Shown: positions 37,766 through 45,517 of the stretch, one piece after another | How positions within the stretch are numbered: position 1 is the first letter of the stretch | How the letters are laid out: each line of letters begins with the position of its first letter | DNA from: P52-10 sp041397365 | GTDB lineage: Bacteria; Pseudomonadota; Alphaproteobacteria; Rhizobiales; Xanthobacteraceae | Reading direction: 5' to 3' | Assembly: GCA_041397365.1 (NCBI GenBank) | Contig: JAWKWT010000004.1 | Coordinates: forward strand, 186,001-250,000 | Length of the DNA: 64,000 bases | The notes under the pieces: model-generated | The model's database searches: none | Told to the model about the DNA's origin: nothing | Seen by the model: the letters and a program-made list of their open reading frames with translations, nothing else | Program-made: the position numbers and the translations under genes

Positions 37766-38173
37766 CTATAGGGCGGAGAATGTCAGCGCGCCGGCCGACT
37801 CGAGCGACAGGTCGAAGATCACTTCGCCATTGTGGTCGCCGGAAAATTCGAGGCTGACGATCTGAAACGGTCCGTCGATCGTGCCGAAATCGGGAATGAC
37901 CACCTGACAGGTCCGGATGACGCCGTCAAAGAACGTTTGGCGCATCAGCGCATCCGACGCGCCATCCTTGAAGATGCCGCGCCCCGACACGGACGCGCGG
38001 CGCACGCCCGCGCCTTCGAGCAGCTCGCGCCAGCGGCCGGCGGATTCCGCGTGCGTGATATCCACCGTCTCCGCGTTGAATGCCAGCCGGCGGCTGCGCA
38101 GCCCCGCGACCGTGACAAGGCCGGTGCCGTTGTCCATCTTCAGAAGCAGGTCCTTGCCTTTCTGGGCGCTCAT
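37766..38173 (-). CDS. Major tail tube protein, TP901-1 family (g9-like)
   Basis: 135 aa. MSAQKGKDLLLKMDNGTGLV and FNAETVDITHAESAGRWREL are standard features of the TP901-1 major tail protein, followed by GVRRASVSGRGIFKDGASDA. It polymerises into the tail tube. Located between the tail terminator-like DUF3168 gene and the chaperones. Confidence 0.95.
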   Translation of the reverse strand: MSAQKGKDLLLKMDNGTGLVTVAGLRSRRLAFNAETVDITHAESAGRWRELLEGAGVRRASVSGRGIFKDGASDALMRQTFFDGVIRTCQVVIPDFGTIDGPFQIVSLEFSGDHNGEVIFDLSLESAGALTFSAL

Positions 38174-38188
38174 GTCTTTCTCTCCAAA

Positions 38189-38599
38189 CTATTCGGACGG
38201 TTCGATGACTGCGCGAAAACGAACGATGGCGTGATAGGTGCGGCCGTCGCTCTCGCGGCGGATGTCGGCGAGCGCGAAACGCAGATTCACCAGCGCATGG
38301 CCCTCGACAGCGAGCGGCGCATCGTCGAGCGCGTTCAGCAGCGCGCCGGCGATCGCATGCGCCTGCTTGTGGCCGCCCTGCCGCGACCAGGCATGCAGCG
38401 TCAGTTGATGTTCCTGCGTCGGGGCTGCGTCGCCCGAAACATCGGAGAGCCGCGACTCGCCGAGCGTCACATAAGGAAAAGCCGCATTGCGCGGCGGCTC
38501 GTCATAGACACGCGCTCCGCCGAGAACGGCCGCGAGCGCGGCGTCCCCGACCAGCGCGTCATAGATCGCTTCGCGCAGCGCAACGTTGCCGCTCGACAT
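38189..38599 (-). CDS. DUF3168-family tail terminator/completion protein (g8-like)
   Basis: 136 aa. LREAIYDALVGDAALAAVLG, YDEPPRNAAFPYVTLGES and HQLTLHAWSRQGGHKQAHAI are typical DUF3168 segments. The protein caps the tail tube at the head-tail junction. Directly follows the head-closure gene. Confidence 0.93.
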   Translation of the reverse strand: MSSGNVALREAIYDALVGDAALAAVLGGARVYDEPPRNAAFPYVTLGESRLSDVSGDAAPTQEHQLTLHAWSRQGGHKQAHAIAGALLNALDDAPLAVEGHALVNLRFALADIRRESDGRTYHAIVRFRAVIEPSE

Positions 38600-38620
38600 G
38601 ACATCACTCCCTTGACGAAA

Positions 38621-38941
38621 TCAGTCGAGCCGCTGCACGACATCGATCTGCAAAAACTGCCGCGCGTCGCGCTCGCGCAACGCGACGATGCGATAGATCG
38701 TCGTGCCGTCGCGGAAGCGATGGCGTGGCGTGATCCCCGGATTGCGGCGAAGCACGACGCGATGGGTCACGTCGACGCCGGCGGCGTCCGCATCGAACGC
38801 ATTGCGTGCGCCGACGGGCACGACCGATGCCCACAACGTCGCGACGGATTCAAAGCCGCGCGTAACACCGCCCTGCCCGTCCGGCGTTTCGACCGGCGCT
38901 TCCAGCACCAGCCGCCTGTTGAGAATGCCCGGATCGATCAC
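38621..38941 (-). CDS. Head-tail adaptor / head closure protein (g7-like)
   Basis: 106 aa. LNRRLVLEAPVETPDGQGGV, FESVATLWASVVP and HRVVLRRNPGITPRHRFRDG identify the phage head-tail joining family. The start is GTG and overlaps the stop of the connector gene by GTGA. Confidence 0.92.
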   Translation of the reverse strand: MIDPGILNRRLVLEAPVETPDGQGGVTRGFESVATLWASVVPVGARNAFDADAAGVDVTHRVVLRRNPGITPRHRFRDGTTIYRIVALRERDARQFLQIDVVQRLD

Positions 38942-39501
38942 AGCGACACCGGCCGATAATGGGCGAGCAACGCCGCGAATCCGGGAGGCACGTTGCCGCC
39001 GTCCTCGCCGCCGAGCCCGCGATTTTCGTACCAGTGCGCCAGCAGCATACGCACCGCTTGCCGCAACGGCTCCGGCACATGCGCCGTAGCCTCGCCGAAG
39101 CCGAGCACCACATCGATCTCGATGCCGGCGGCGTACCGGCCCGGATGCGGCAGCGCCCAGGGCGGAAACGCGATCACCGCTCCGGCCCTGTCGATCACGA
39201 ACTCATCGACATCTACCGAGAGCGATTCATTCTCGCCGTCGAAAACCCGCGCGGCTGCGACCGAAAGCAATGGCCCGCGCTTCAGTACGATGCGCCCCTC
39301 GACCGGCCAGGCGTCGCGCACAAAGCGCCAAGTCTGGGCGATCAGTGCGCAACGCGCCACCGTTTCCACCTGCGTTCGCGCCGCGACGATCAGCGAGGCG
39401 ATCAGCGCATCGTCGTCATCATGCTCGACGCGCAGGAACTGCTTCGCCTCGTCGAGCGTCAGCGGCTCGCTCGCGGGCGACGTCAGAAGAAAGGCCGACA
39501 T
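38938..39501 (-). CDS. Head-tail connector protein, phiE125 gp8-like (g6-like)
   Basis: 187 aa. SEPLTLDEAKQFLRVEHDDD, ALIASLIVAARTQVETVARC and PLRQAVRMLLAHWYENRG are characteristic of the gp6/gp8-type connectors. It is the first gene of the tail-proximal block after the inserted protease. Its start lies 60 bases from the divergent protease start, so this block either has its own promoter here or depends on read-through antisense to the protease gene. Confidence 0.92.
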   Translation of the reverse strand: MSAFLLTSPASEPLTLDEAKQFLRVEHDDDDALIASLIVAARTQVETVARCALIAQTWRFVRDAWPVEGRIVLKRGPLLSVAAARVFDGENESLSVDVDEFVIDRAGAVIAFPPWALPHPGRYAAGIEIDVVLGFGEATAHVPEPLRQAVRMLLAHWYENRGLGGEDGGNVPPGFAALLAHYRPVSL

Positions 39502-39561
39502 CCGGGCTCCTCACATTGCGATGGTTGACAAGTTTCGCGCGGCAGGGTTCATCGCCGGGCG

Positions 39562-40329
39562 ATGACACCTCTCCGTTTCATTCTTTCAGTGGCGATGCTG
39601 GCGGTCGCCGCGCCGGCCCAGGCGATCGTCGGCGGCGGCACGCCGACCAGCGCCGACGGCGTCGGCCGCAACGTCGTGACGATCGTCGGTTCGCGCGGAA
39701 ACTTCTGCTCGGGCACGATGATCGCACCCACGGTCGCGCTGACCGCCGCGCATTGCGTGCAGCCTGGCGCGACCTACAAGCTCGTCGAATATGACGCGCA
39801 GCGAACGCCGCAACTGCGCGACGTCGCGCAAATCGCGATCCATCCGCAATTCAATCTGCGAACCATGCTCGCGCATCGCGCCACCGCCGACGTCGCGTTG
39901 CTGCGGCTCACGGCTCCGGTTACGGCCGGACGGCGGCCAGCGCTGGTCGGCGCGCCGCGCATTCCGATTCCGCAGGGCAGCCGCTTCACGGTCGCCGGCA
40001 TCGGCGTCACCATTCGCGGCGACGGCAAGAGCGGCGGAATCGTTCGCGCGGCAAATCTCATCACGACCGGACGCCCCGGCACGTTGCAGATCCGTCTCGT
40101 CGATCCGGCAACCGGCGGCGCGCGCGCCGGCCTCGGCGCCTGCACCGGCGATTCAGGTGGACCTGTGTTCGAAGATCAGCAGGGCCGCAGCATGCTCGTC
40201 GGCGTCGTCAGCTGGTCGACCGGACCGAACGGCACGACCGGCTGTGGCGGCATGACCGGTGTCACCCCGCTCTCGCTCTATCGCGACTGGGTTCTGCAAA
40301 CCGCGCGCGGCTGGGGTGGCGGAATTTGA
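39562..40329 (+). CDS. Secreted trypsin-like serine protease inserted in the GTA cluster
   Basis: 255 aa, plus strand, against all GTA genes. A signal peptide (LRFILSVAMLAVAAPAQA) is followed by IVGGGTPTSADGVGRNVVTI, the S1-family mature start. Triad: His in ALTAAHCVQPG, Asp in TADVALLRL, Ser in CTGDSGGPVFED. Cysteines near the His and Ser fit the usual disulfides. Product is expected in the periplasm or outside. It lies between capsid and connector genes, which are adjacent in canonical GTAs, so it is an insertion. Role in GTA maturation is not supported; it may be unrelated cargo. Confidence 0.93.
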   Translation: MTPLRFILSVAMLAVAAPAQAIVGGGTPTSADGVGRNVVTIVGSRGNFCSGTMIAPTVALTAAHCVQPGATYKLVEYDAQRTPQLRDVAQIAIHPQFNLRTMLAHRATADVALLRLTAPVTAGRRPALVGAPRIPIPQGSRFTVAGIGVTIRGDGKSGGIVRAANLITTGRPGTLQIRLVDPATGGARAGLGACTGDSGGPVFEDQQGRSMLVGVVSWSTGPNGTTGCGGMTGVTPLSLYRDWVLQTARGWGGGI

Positions 40330-40344
40330 GGAATATGAACGAAG

Positions 40345-40725
40345 CTACGTTGGCTTGAAAACGCCGCGATCCAGATTCCACAGCGACATTCCAGCGTCTC
40401 CCGCTTGGGGAAACCAGTTGGAACCAGCAATTGCTTCAAGTTGCACGCGCGCTTCTATCGGCGCAACAAACAAGGTGCATTTTGCCGCCTGTAGCCGAAC
40501 CTGCATGTTGGAATGAGTATATAATCGTAGCAATTCGCGCCTTTGATCTCCCGCTCGCCTTTTCAATTCTTCTTCGACATAAACCATTCGGTCAAATAGC
40601 GAGTTGTACCTGCGCAGGTCATTTTGCAAAGAAGCCTGATCCTGCTCGACGCAGATGTCCGCGAACTTCAACACCAATTCGTCAGTTGTGCGCGAAGAGA
40701 GTTCTGATCTTGCTTTAGGTATCAT
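40345..40725 (-). CDS. DUF2019-family protein
   Basis: 126 aa, cytoplasmic, helical, HEAT-like. YNSLFDRMVYVEEELKRRAG, then GDQRRELLRLYTHSNMQVRL and KCTLFVAPIEARVQLEAIAG match the DUF2019 pattern, ending with NWFPQAGDAGMSLWNLDRG. Function unknown. It ends 15 bases from the end of the convergent protease gene and lies 3' of the capsid terminator. No strong ribosome site is visible. Less GC-rich than the GTA genes, which suggests transfer. Confidence 0.85.
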   Translation of the reverse strand: MIPKARSELSSRTTDELVLKFADICVEQDQASLQNDLRRYNSLFDRMVYVEEELKRRAGDQRRELLRLYTHSNMQVRLQAAKCTLFVAPIEARVQLEAIAGSNWFPQAGDAGMSLWNLDRGVFKPT

Positions 40726-40841
40726 TTCAACACCCCGAACTTTCGCATAGAAGCCAAACCCACGCGCCGACGTTCGTCCCAGGTCGCGGCAGATGCTTGA
40801 TCGATCCGCACCATAGCTCGTATCCCCGCTGCGCCGCCAAA

Positions 40842-40870
40842 CAAAAAACGGCGCACCAGACAGGCGCGCC
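40842..40870 (-). terminator. Rho-independent terminator after the capsid gene
   Basis: On the minus strand GGCGCGCC, a TGTCT loop and GGTGCGCC form an 8-bp stem (one G-T pair), followed by G and six T. It starts 55 bases after the capsid stop and would stop head-gene transcripts before DUF2019. Confidence 0.75.
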
Positions 40871-40925
40871 GCTCGCAGTTGATAGGTGGCCGGGACTTGC
40901 CCCGGCCATGTCTCGATGAAAACGG

Positions 40926-42179
40926 TCAGCTCGCCGCGAACTTCAGCAGCTTGATCGCGTCGAAATCCTGCACGCCGCCGCCGACCCGCTTGGTCGTATA
41001 GAACAGCACATCGGGTTTGGCGGAGTATGGATCGCGCAGCACACGCACGCCCTGACGGTCGACGATCAGGTAGCCGCGACGGAAATCGCCGAAGGCGATC
41101 GACAGCGAACTCGCGCCGATGTCCGGCATGTCCTCGGCTTCGACCACCGGAAAGGTCATCAGCGAGGCGCGGCCGCCCGCCTGCGCCGGCGGCTGCCAGA
41201 GATACGAGCCGCCCTCGTCCTTGAACTTGCGGATCGTGGCCTGCGTCTTGCGGTTCATCACGAACGCACCGTTCTGACGATAGCCGGCCTTCAGCGCATA
41301 GACGAGATCGACCAGCACGTCGGAGGGCGCTTCGTCAGGAAACGCGCCCGCCTCGCCGCTGGCGACATAGCCGAGATTGCCCCAGCTCCACGAGCCGTTG
41401 GCGACGGCCGTGTAGGTCAGGAAGCCCTTCGGCTTGTTGGTGCCATCGCCCGTGATGAAGGCCGTGCCTTCCTGTTCGGCGAAGGTCTGCTCGACCTCGG
41501 AAGCGATCCAGTCGTCGATGTTGACGGCGGCGTCTTCCAGCAATGACGCGGTCGCGGCCGGCATCGCGTAAAGCTCCATCGCCGGAAATTGCAGCGCGTC
41601 GAGCGTCGGCGATGTCGTCTGCGTCCGCGCGCCGGTCTCGCCTATCCAGCCCGCGGCCGGACCGGCCGTCATGAACGGTTTCTTGTAGACGTTGCCGGAA
41701 ATCTCCCGCACGCTGGCGATCGCGCGGATCGGCGAGATATTCCGCAGCCGCGCCCCGATCTCATGCTCCAGCTCCGCCGGCACCAGATAGCCGCCGTCGG
41801 CGTTCGAGCCTACAGACATCGCCTTGGTCTCCAGCGACCGCAACGCCGCCGCCTCGCCATTGCGCACATAAGCATCGAAGGCGCTCTTGTGTTCGCGCGT
41901 GGCGCTGTCGAGCGCGATACGCCGCGAGCCTTCGAGCTGCGGCCGCGCCTGGCGCAGCGTCGCCTCCTCCAGGCGCTTCATCTTCTGGTCGAGCGCGTCG
42001 TTGATGCGCGCGACCTTCTCGTCAAGCAGCACGTCGCTGCGGGCGAGGCTCGCGACGCGCTCGTCATTGCTCGCCTTGAACTCCTCGAAGGTGCGCATCA
42101 GCTCGTCATGCGTCATCCGCTCGTCGGTCGTGATCCCGGCCTTGCGCTCCGGGGCCTGCTCGTGAATGTCGAAGTCCAT
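40926..42179 (-). CDS. HK97-family major capsid protein (GTA g5-like)
   Basis: 417 aa. A coiled-coil delta domain (about 20-100) serves as built-in scaffold and is normally cut by the prohead protease. The shell domain starts around SNADGGYLVPAELEHEIGAR, followed by ASVREISGNVYKKPF, the E-loop region, TAFITGDGTNKPKGFLTY, and FVMNRKTQATIRKFKDEGG. C-terminus VLFYTTKRVGGGVQDFDAIK is typical. AAGGAGAG lies 4 bases before the ATG. Normally it directly follows the protease gene, but here four genes separate them. Confidence 0.96.
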   Translation of the reverse strand: MDFDIHEQAPERKAGITTDERMTHDELMRTFEEFKASNDERVASLARSDVLLDEKVARINDALDQKMKRLEEATLRQARPQLEGSRRIALDSATREHKSAFDAYVRNGEAAALRSLETKAMSVGSNADGGYLVPAELEHEIGARLRNISPIRAIASVREISGNVYKKPFMTAGPAAGWIGETGARTQTTSPTLDALQFPAMELYAMPAATASLLEDAAVNIDDWIASEVEQTFAEQEGTAFITGDGTNKPKGFLTYTAVANGSWSWGNLGYVASGEAGAFPDEAPSDVLVDLVYALKAGYRQNGAFVMNRKTQATIRKFKDEGGSYLWQPPAQAGGRASLMTFPVVEAEDMPDIGASSLSIAFGDFRRGYLIVDRQGVRVLRDPYSAKPDVLFYTTKRVGGGVQDFDAIKLLKFAAS

Positions 42180-42281
42180 CAGTCTCTCCTTGTGGGTGGC
42201 AATAGGTCATCGTCCGCGGCCGGAGGATTCCGGCTACGGGCGGGTCGCAGGATGCGAATGTTGAAGGAAGCGAAAGACGTC

Positions 42282-42686
42282 TTACGCGGGCACGATCATC
42301 TTGCCGATCGGCCACAGCGCGATGCCGGCGAGTTTCAGATGCGCCCATGCGAACGGAATGCCGACGATGGTGATCGCCAGGCCCACCGCGGTGATGAGAT
42401 GGCCGAGCGCCAGCCACCATCCGGCCAGGATCAGCCAGATCAGATTGCCGAGGAAGCCGAACGCGCCGGTGCCGATGTCCTCGCGCCCGAGATAATCGTC
42501 GCGATCCACCGCGCGCTGGCCGAACGGCAACAGCGTGTAGGCGGCGATGTTGAAGGCCGCGCGCGCCCAGGGCAGCCCGACGATCGTGATCGCCATGACG
42601 ACGGCGGCGATCACCCAGCCGGCGGCCATCCACAGACCTCCGAATAAAATCCAAAGCAGGTTCAGCAGAAACGACCAGGGCGACAT
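42282..42686 (-). CDS. YccF-domain inner-membrane protein
   Basis: 134 aa with paired YccF motifs. SPWSFLLNLLWILFGGLWMA is followed by IVGLPWARAAFNIAAYTLLPFG, then the second copy LGNLIWLILAGWWLALGHLI with AITIVGIPFAWAHLKLAGIA. About four TM segments. The ATG at 42686 is preferred to an earlier in-frame start that adds a basic stretch. Function unknown. It sits between the immunity-like genes and the capsid gene, so it is accessory cargo of the cluster. Confidence 0.9.
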   Translation of the reverse strand: MSPWSFLLNLLWILFGGLWMAAGWVIAAVVMAITIVGLPWARAAFNIAAYTLLPFGQRAVDRDDYLGREDIGTGAFGFLGNLIWLILAGWWLALGHLITAVGLAITIVGIPFAWAHLKLAGIALWPIGKMIVPA

Positions 42687-42796
42687 GGCGGCTCCAGACT
42701 TGCCGGCTCCAATGGCAGGCCGCCTCAATCTATGGCGTCCGTCGCGCATTGCAAAGGTTTTGGCAAAAAACTCTCTTCACCGTCAGCCAATTTGCA

Positions 42797-42864
42797 CGCG
42801 GATCAGCCTATCCGAGCACGACCAGAATATGCTCAGGCTCGCTTGGATGATCCGTCCAGATTCT
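42797..42864. repeat. Direct repeat, left copy (3' end of immunity-like gene 2)
   Basis: A 68-base segment with four differences from 43279-43346. It covers the last ~16 codons and stop of the 42808-43179 gene. The rest of the two genes is much less alike, which suggests gene conversion or strong selection on the C-terminus. Confidence 0.85.
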
Positions 42865-43179
42865 CGTGCGAACCAGAGGGCTTTGAACCGGCTGCCGAAG
42901 CAACACTTCCCGCCATGACGTGAACACTTCAACAACGCCGTTCGTCGTGAGTAAATTTCCATCGAACGCTGGAGTGGAGTCAATCACATCTTCAACTGAA
43001 TCCGAGAGTGTAAATTCAGTGTCGCCATCATCAGACATGAGGCAACCAATGATGATGCCGGAACTCGACGACCAAATGCAATTCTTGCGATCGTCAATCT
43101 CTGGAAAGAGCGACGTTTTTTTCATATCGCCGAGAAAGAAAATAGAATTCGGAGGTCCAACCCTAAGTGACTGCCTCAT
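42808..43179 (-). CDS. Small unrecognised protein, candidate immunity protein 2
   Basis: 123 aa, soluble, no signal or TM helix. Related along its whole length to the next upstream gene: shared NSIFF, IIxGCLMSDDG, FTLSD, TPAFDG, and a nearly identical end RIWTDHPSEPEHILVVLG. No named family recognised. Single-domain, acidic, mixed alpha/beta composition and position downstream of a nuclease-like toxin gene are typical of immunity proteins; this is inference. AT-richer than its neighbours. Confidence 0.75.
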   Translation of the reverse strand: MRQSLRVGPPNSIFFLGDMKKTSLFPEIDDRKNCIWSSSSGIIIGCLMSDDGDTEFTLSDSVEDVIDSTPAFDGNLLTTNGVVEVFTSWREVLLRQPVQSPLVRTRIWTDHPSEPEHILVVLG

Positions 43180-43278
43180 TCTAATCTCCTAGCAAATCCG
43201 GGATGAACCTTCCCTTTTTGCCAAAACAAAACTGAGACACTCACAATTCCGCCACCCCGTTCCCATTCGTCAATAACG

Positions 43279-43346
43279 CGCGGATCAGCCTATCCGAGCA
43301 CGACCAGAATATGGTCGGGTTCGCTTGGATGATCCGTCCAAATTCT
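43279..43346. repeat. Direct repeat, right copy (3' end of immunity-like gene 1)
   Basis: Partner of 42797-42864: 64 of 68 bases agree, all within the 3' end of the 43290-43658 gene and just past its stop. Confidence 0.85.
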
Positions 43347-43658
43347 TACCCGCGTAAGATTTCTTGGAACGGCACTTTTCAGCAAGACCTCCCGCTCCGA
43401 CGTCGAAATTTCGACGACGCGGCTCGGTGTATCGAGCATCCCGTCGAACGCGGGCGTTTCCGCAATCGCATCTCCGCTTTGATCGGAGAGAGTGAGCTCC
43501 GTAGGACCGTCATCGGACATAAGGCAACCAACGATGATGCAGGATGGCGTTGACCAAATACGAATACCATGTTCATCGAGTTCCGGAGACGTCCCGCCGG
43601 CCTTATCCTCGATAAAGAAGATCGAATTCAGCGGTGAAAAGCTTCCCTGCTGTCGCAT
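43290..43658 (-). CDS. Small unrecognised protein, candidate immunity protein 1
   Basis: 122 aa, soluble and acidic. Contains LNSIFFIEDK, CIIVGCLMSDDG, ELTLSDQSGD, ETPAFDGMLD and VRIWTDHPSEPDHILVVLG. It is a paralogue of the downstream 123-aa gene, with roughly half the residues shared by eye. It starts 7 bases after the stop of the nuclease-like toxin pseudogene, on the same strand, so the three form one transcription unit. Immunity function is inferred from this layout; no family is recognised. Confidence 0.78.
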   Translation of the reverse strand: MRQQGSFSPLNSIFFIEDKAGGTSPELDEHGIRIWSTPSCIIVGCLMSDDGPTELTLSDQSGDAIAETPAFDGMLDTPSRVVEISTSEREVLLKSAVPRNLTRVRIWTDHPSEPDHILVVLG

Positions 43659-43665
43659 AAGCCCC

Positions 43666-44458
43666 CTAGTTCAGATCTCTAACAAAAGGTCTCTGCCTTC
43701 CGCTACAAGAGAGGCACTGCGGATAAATGCGTTGAGCCCGCCCTGACGGGTTTATCCGGGTCGGCGTTTGATGGTCCATGACGAAATTTCCGAGTCCCGT
43801 ACCCGGATTGAACGTACCACAGGTATGACAACCGCTCTCCCGTCCGATACGGCTTATTTCTCTTCGCTCGGCCGCGGTAAAGTCGCGACCAGGTCCACGA
43901 GCGGGTATTGACTCGCCAGCGTATGGTCCGGGCAGAGCCTCTCGGCGAGCCAGTTCCGTCGCTCTTATCTGCGCTTGCGCTGCCTCACCCTCATAAGCTC
44001 AAATTGCTCCCTCGGCCGTTTCGTATAAGCTCGGTTGCGGTCGCCAGTTGCGGTCGACTTCCCGCACGCGCGCAATAGCTTCATCAGCGCGTGTTCTGGC
44101 GACCTCCAGTCGTGCGGCTTGAGCAGGAGTGACTTCCAGAGTCCGTCCGCTGCTTGAGACGAACCCCGAGCCACGGCGGTTCTGCGCAAGCTGATCGCCA
44201 TGCCGCAAGCGCCTCAGGCACAAGATCGGAAATAACACGCGGGTCGTTGATCGGAGCCCCGTATCCGCCCCCGCTCGTCCATCGCCCGCCATCCGGATTT
44301 CCCGCGGGCACGCGCGGTTGATCCGTGCTGTATTTCACCTCATCGGGATGCTGCGGACGCTTGTAGCGTTGGTAATCTTGCCGCAGCCATCGCGTCGCGC
44401 CAGGCCGCATCCAGCGCGCATGCAGCTGTGCGAGCCATGTCGCGTGGAGCGCCGTCAT
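43666..44458 (-). pseudogene. Polymorphic-toxin-like gene with C-terminal CxxC-DHQ-CxxC nuclease-like domain, interrupted
   Basis: Begins MTALHATWLAQLHARWMRPG, then DQPRVPAGNPDGGRWTSGGG, a signature I associate with rhizobial toxin-like proteins. Near 44207-44212 a one-base loss changes frame to GDQLAQNRRGSGFVSSSGRT and TPAQAARLEVARTRADEAIA. An in-frame TGA follows at 43999-44001. Beyond it the same frame continues to a TAG at 43666 with GRDFTAAERREISRIGRESG, Cys-His-Thr-Cys (43819-43830), Asp-His-Gln (43769-43777) and Cys-Leu-Ser-Cys (43705-43716). The spacing of CxxC, DH and CxxC suggests a treble-clef HNH-type nuclease. The ATG overlaps the protease stop (ATGA). Exact family not recognised. 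Confidence 0.72.
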
Positions 44459-44985
44459 CGGAATGCGCCTTTGCGGGCGGCCCGCTGCTCAGGATCGGTG
44501 CTCGATCGTAGAAACCTTGCCAGAGGATCCCGCTTCACTGCATGCACGCGCGCGCTGGTCAGCAGCGGGAATGTGACGATGGAGATTTCCCACAAATCAA
44601 CCTGATGCAGTTTTCGCACGCGAGTCTTCGGGTCGATGCGGGCCCTCTGCGTGCGATAGCCGATCGACAATCCGTCGATCGCGCCGGCGCGCAGCAGCGC
44701 CAGCAATTCCTTGCCGCGCTGCACGTCGGGGATCAGCCGCCCGCGCGCGAACAGCCCGCGAAAATCCTCGCGCAGTTCGAGCCAGATGCCGACCGGCTCG
44801 GCCGGATCGTGCTGGAACAGCATCGGAATGCGGCGCAGGCCGCGCGTGCGCAGCGTCTGCGTGAACGCGCCGGGCATCACCATGTCGCGCGCCTGGTCGA
44901 CCTCCCCGAACAGGCTGGCATAACCTTCGACAAGACCGTCGGCGGTGAACGCAAGCCGCGAGGTCGGAGAAATCGGCGCATGCAT
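44455..44985 (-). CDS. Prohead protease, HK97 family (GTA g4-like)
   Basis: 176 aa. ADGLVEGYASLFGEVDQARD and VMPGAFTQTL open the domain. The catalytic His is in PMLFQHDPAEPVGIW, the Ser in AIDGLSIGYRTQRAR, and the C-terminal strand is LWEISIVTFPLLTSARVHAV. It trims the capsid delta domain and is degraded. ATG at 44985 has GAGGG seven bases upstream, better than the TTG two codons earlier. Its TGA overlaps the ATG of the toxin-like gene. Confidence 0.94.
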   Translation of the reverse strand: MHAPISPTSRLAFTADGLVEGYASLFGEVDQARDMVMPGAFTQTLRTRGLRRIPMLFQHDPAEPVGIWLELREDFRGLFARGRLIPDVQRGKELLALLRAGAIDGLSIGYRTQRARIDPKTRVRKLHQVDLWEISIVTFPLLTSARVHAVKRDPLARFLRSSTDPEQRAARKGAFR

Positions 44986-45045
44986 GGGCAATCCCTCGCG
45001 CGGGTCGCGCGTTGGTGGAGACGGAGCGAAGTGAATCGGCGGCGT

Positions 45046-45222
45046 TCAGGCGGAGCGCGTTCGCGGCTTGCGTCGCGGCGGCTTCGGCCGTGTGGTCTTC
45101 GGCGGCGCGGCGCGACTGGTCTTTTCCAGATGTTTCAGGAATTCCTGAAACACCGTCAGGTGATCCGGCTTCGTCTTCCGCTCGCCCTTGATCGCGCGTA
45201 GCACCGAATGCAGCGTGTCCAT
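45046..45222 (-). CDS. Small basic protein in the GTA head region
   Basis: 58 aa: MDTLHSVLRAIKGERKTKPD, then HLTVFQEFLKHLEKTSR and a Pro/Lys/Arg-rich tail ending RRKPRTRSA. The helix-then-basic-tail layout could bind DNA or a partner protein. No family recognised. Located between the g3.5-like gene and prohead protease, same strand, 34 bases from the former. Confidence 0.5.
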   Translation of the reverse strand: MDTLHSVLRAIKGERKTKPDHLTVFQEFLKHLEKTSRAAPPKTTRPKPPRRKPRTRSA

Positions 45223-45256
45223 GCTCTGATCCTCGTTGAATGACTGAAGCGATGTT

Positions 45257-45445
45257 CTAGTCGCGGCGGCCGGCCTTGCGATTGAAGCGCGAGAGTTCGC
45301 GCACGAAATCGTCGAAGCGGCGCGAGGCGGCCGCGAATTCGCGCAGCGCGAACCACAGCACGCAGCTCGTCACCGACGCCCAGAGAAACAGCGCGAGGTG
45401 CGCGAGGTCGCCGCGCGCGATGAAGGTATCGAGCAACTCCGACAC
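45257..45445 (-). CDS. Small membrane protein in the position of GTA g3.5
   Basis: 62 aa from a GTG with GGAGG three bases upstream. One TM helix (about 16-36, HLALFLWASVTSCVLWFALR) and a basic cytoplasmic tail FDDFVRELSRFNRKAG. It occupies the slot between portal and protease where GTAs carry the small g3.5 gene. Function unknown. Confidence 0.65.
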   Translation of the reverse strand: MSELLDTFIARGDLAHLALFLWASVTSCVLWFALREFAAASRRFDDFVRELSRFNRKAGRRD

Positions 45446-45517
45446 ACGGACCTCCGGACACGAAAAGCCGCCCGGTTCGCACCGGACGGCCTGGAAGACA
45501 GAGCTGAAGCGTTGGCG

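Noticed and set aside
40727..40909. 60-aa minus-strand frame between DUF2019 and the capsid gene
   Set aside because: Overlaps the capsid terminator hairpin and has no coherent composition.
42797..43346. Possible CRISPR or attachment-site duplication
   Set aside because: Only two copies, both within coding 3' ends of paralogous genes and too long and spaced for an array; duplication of the gene explains them.
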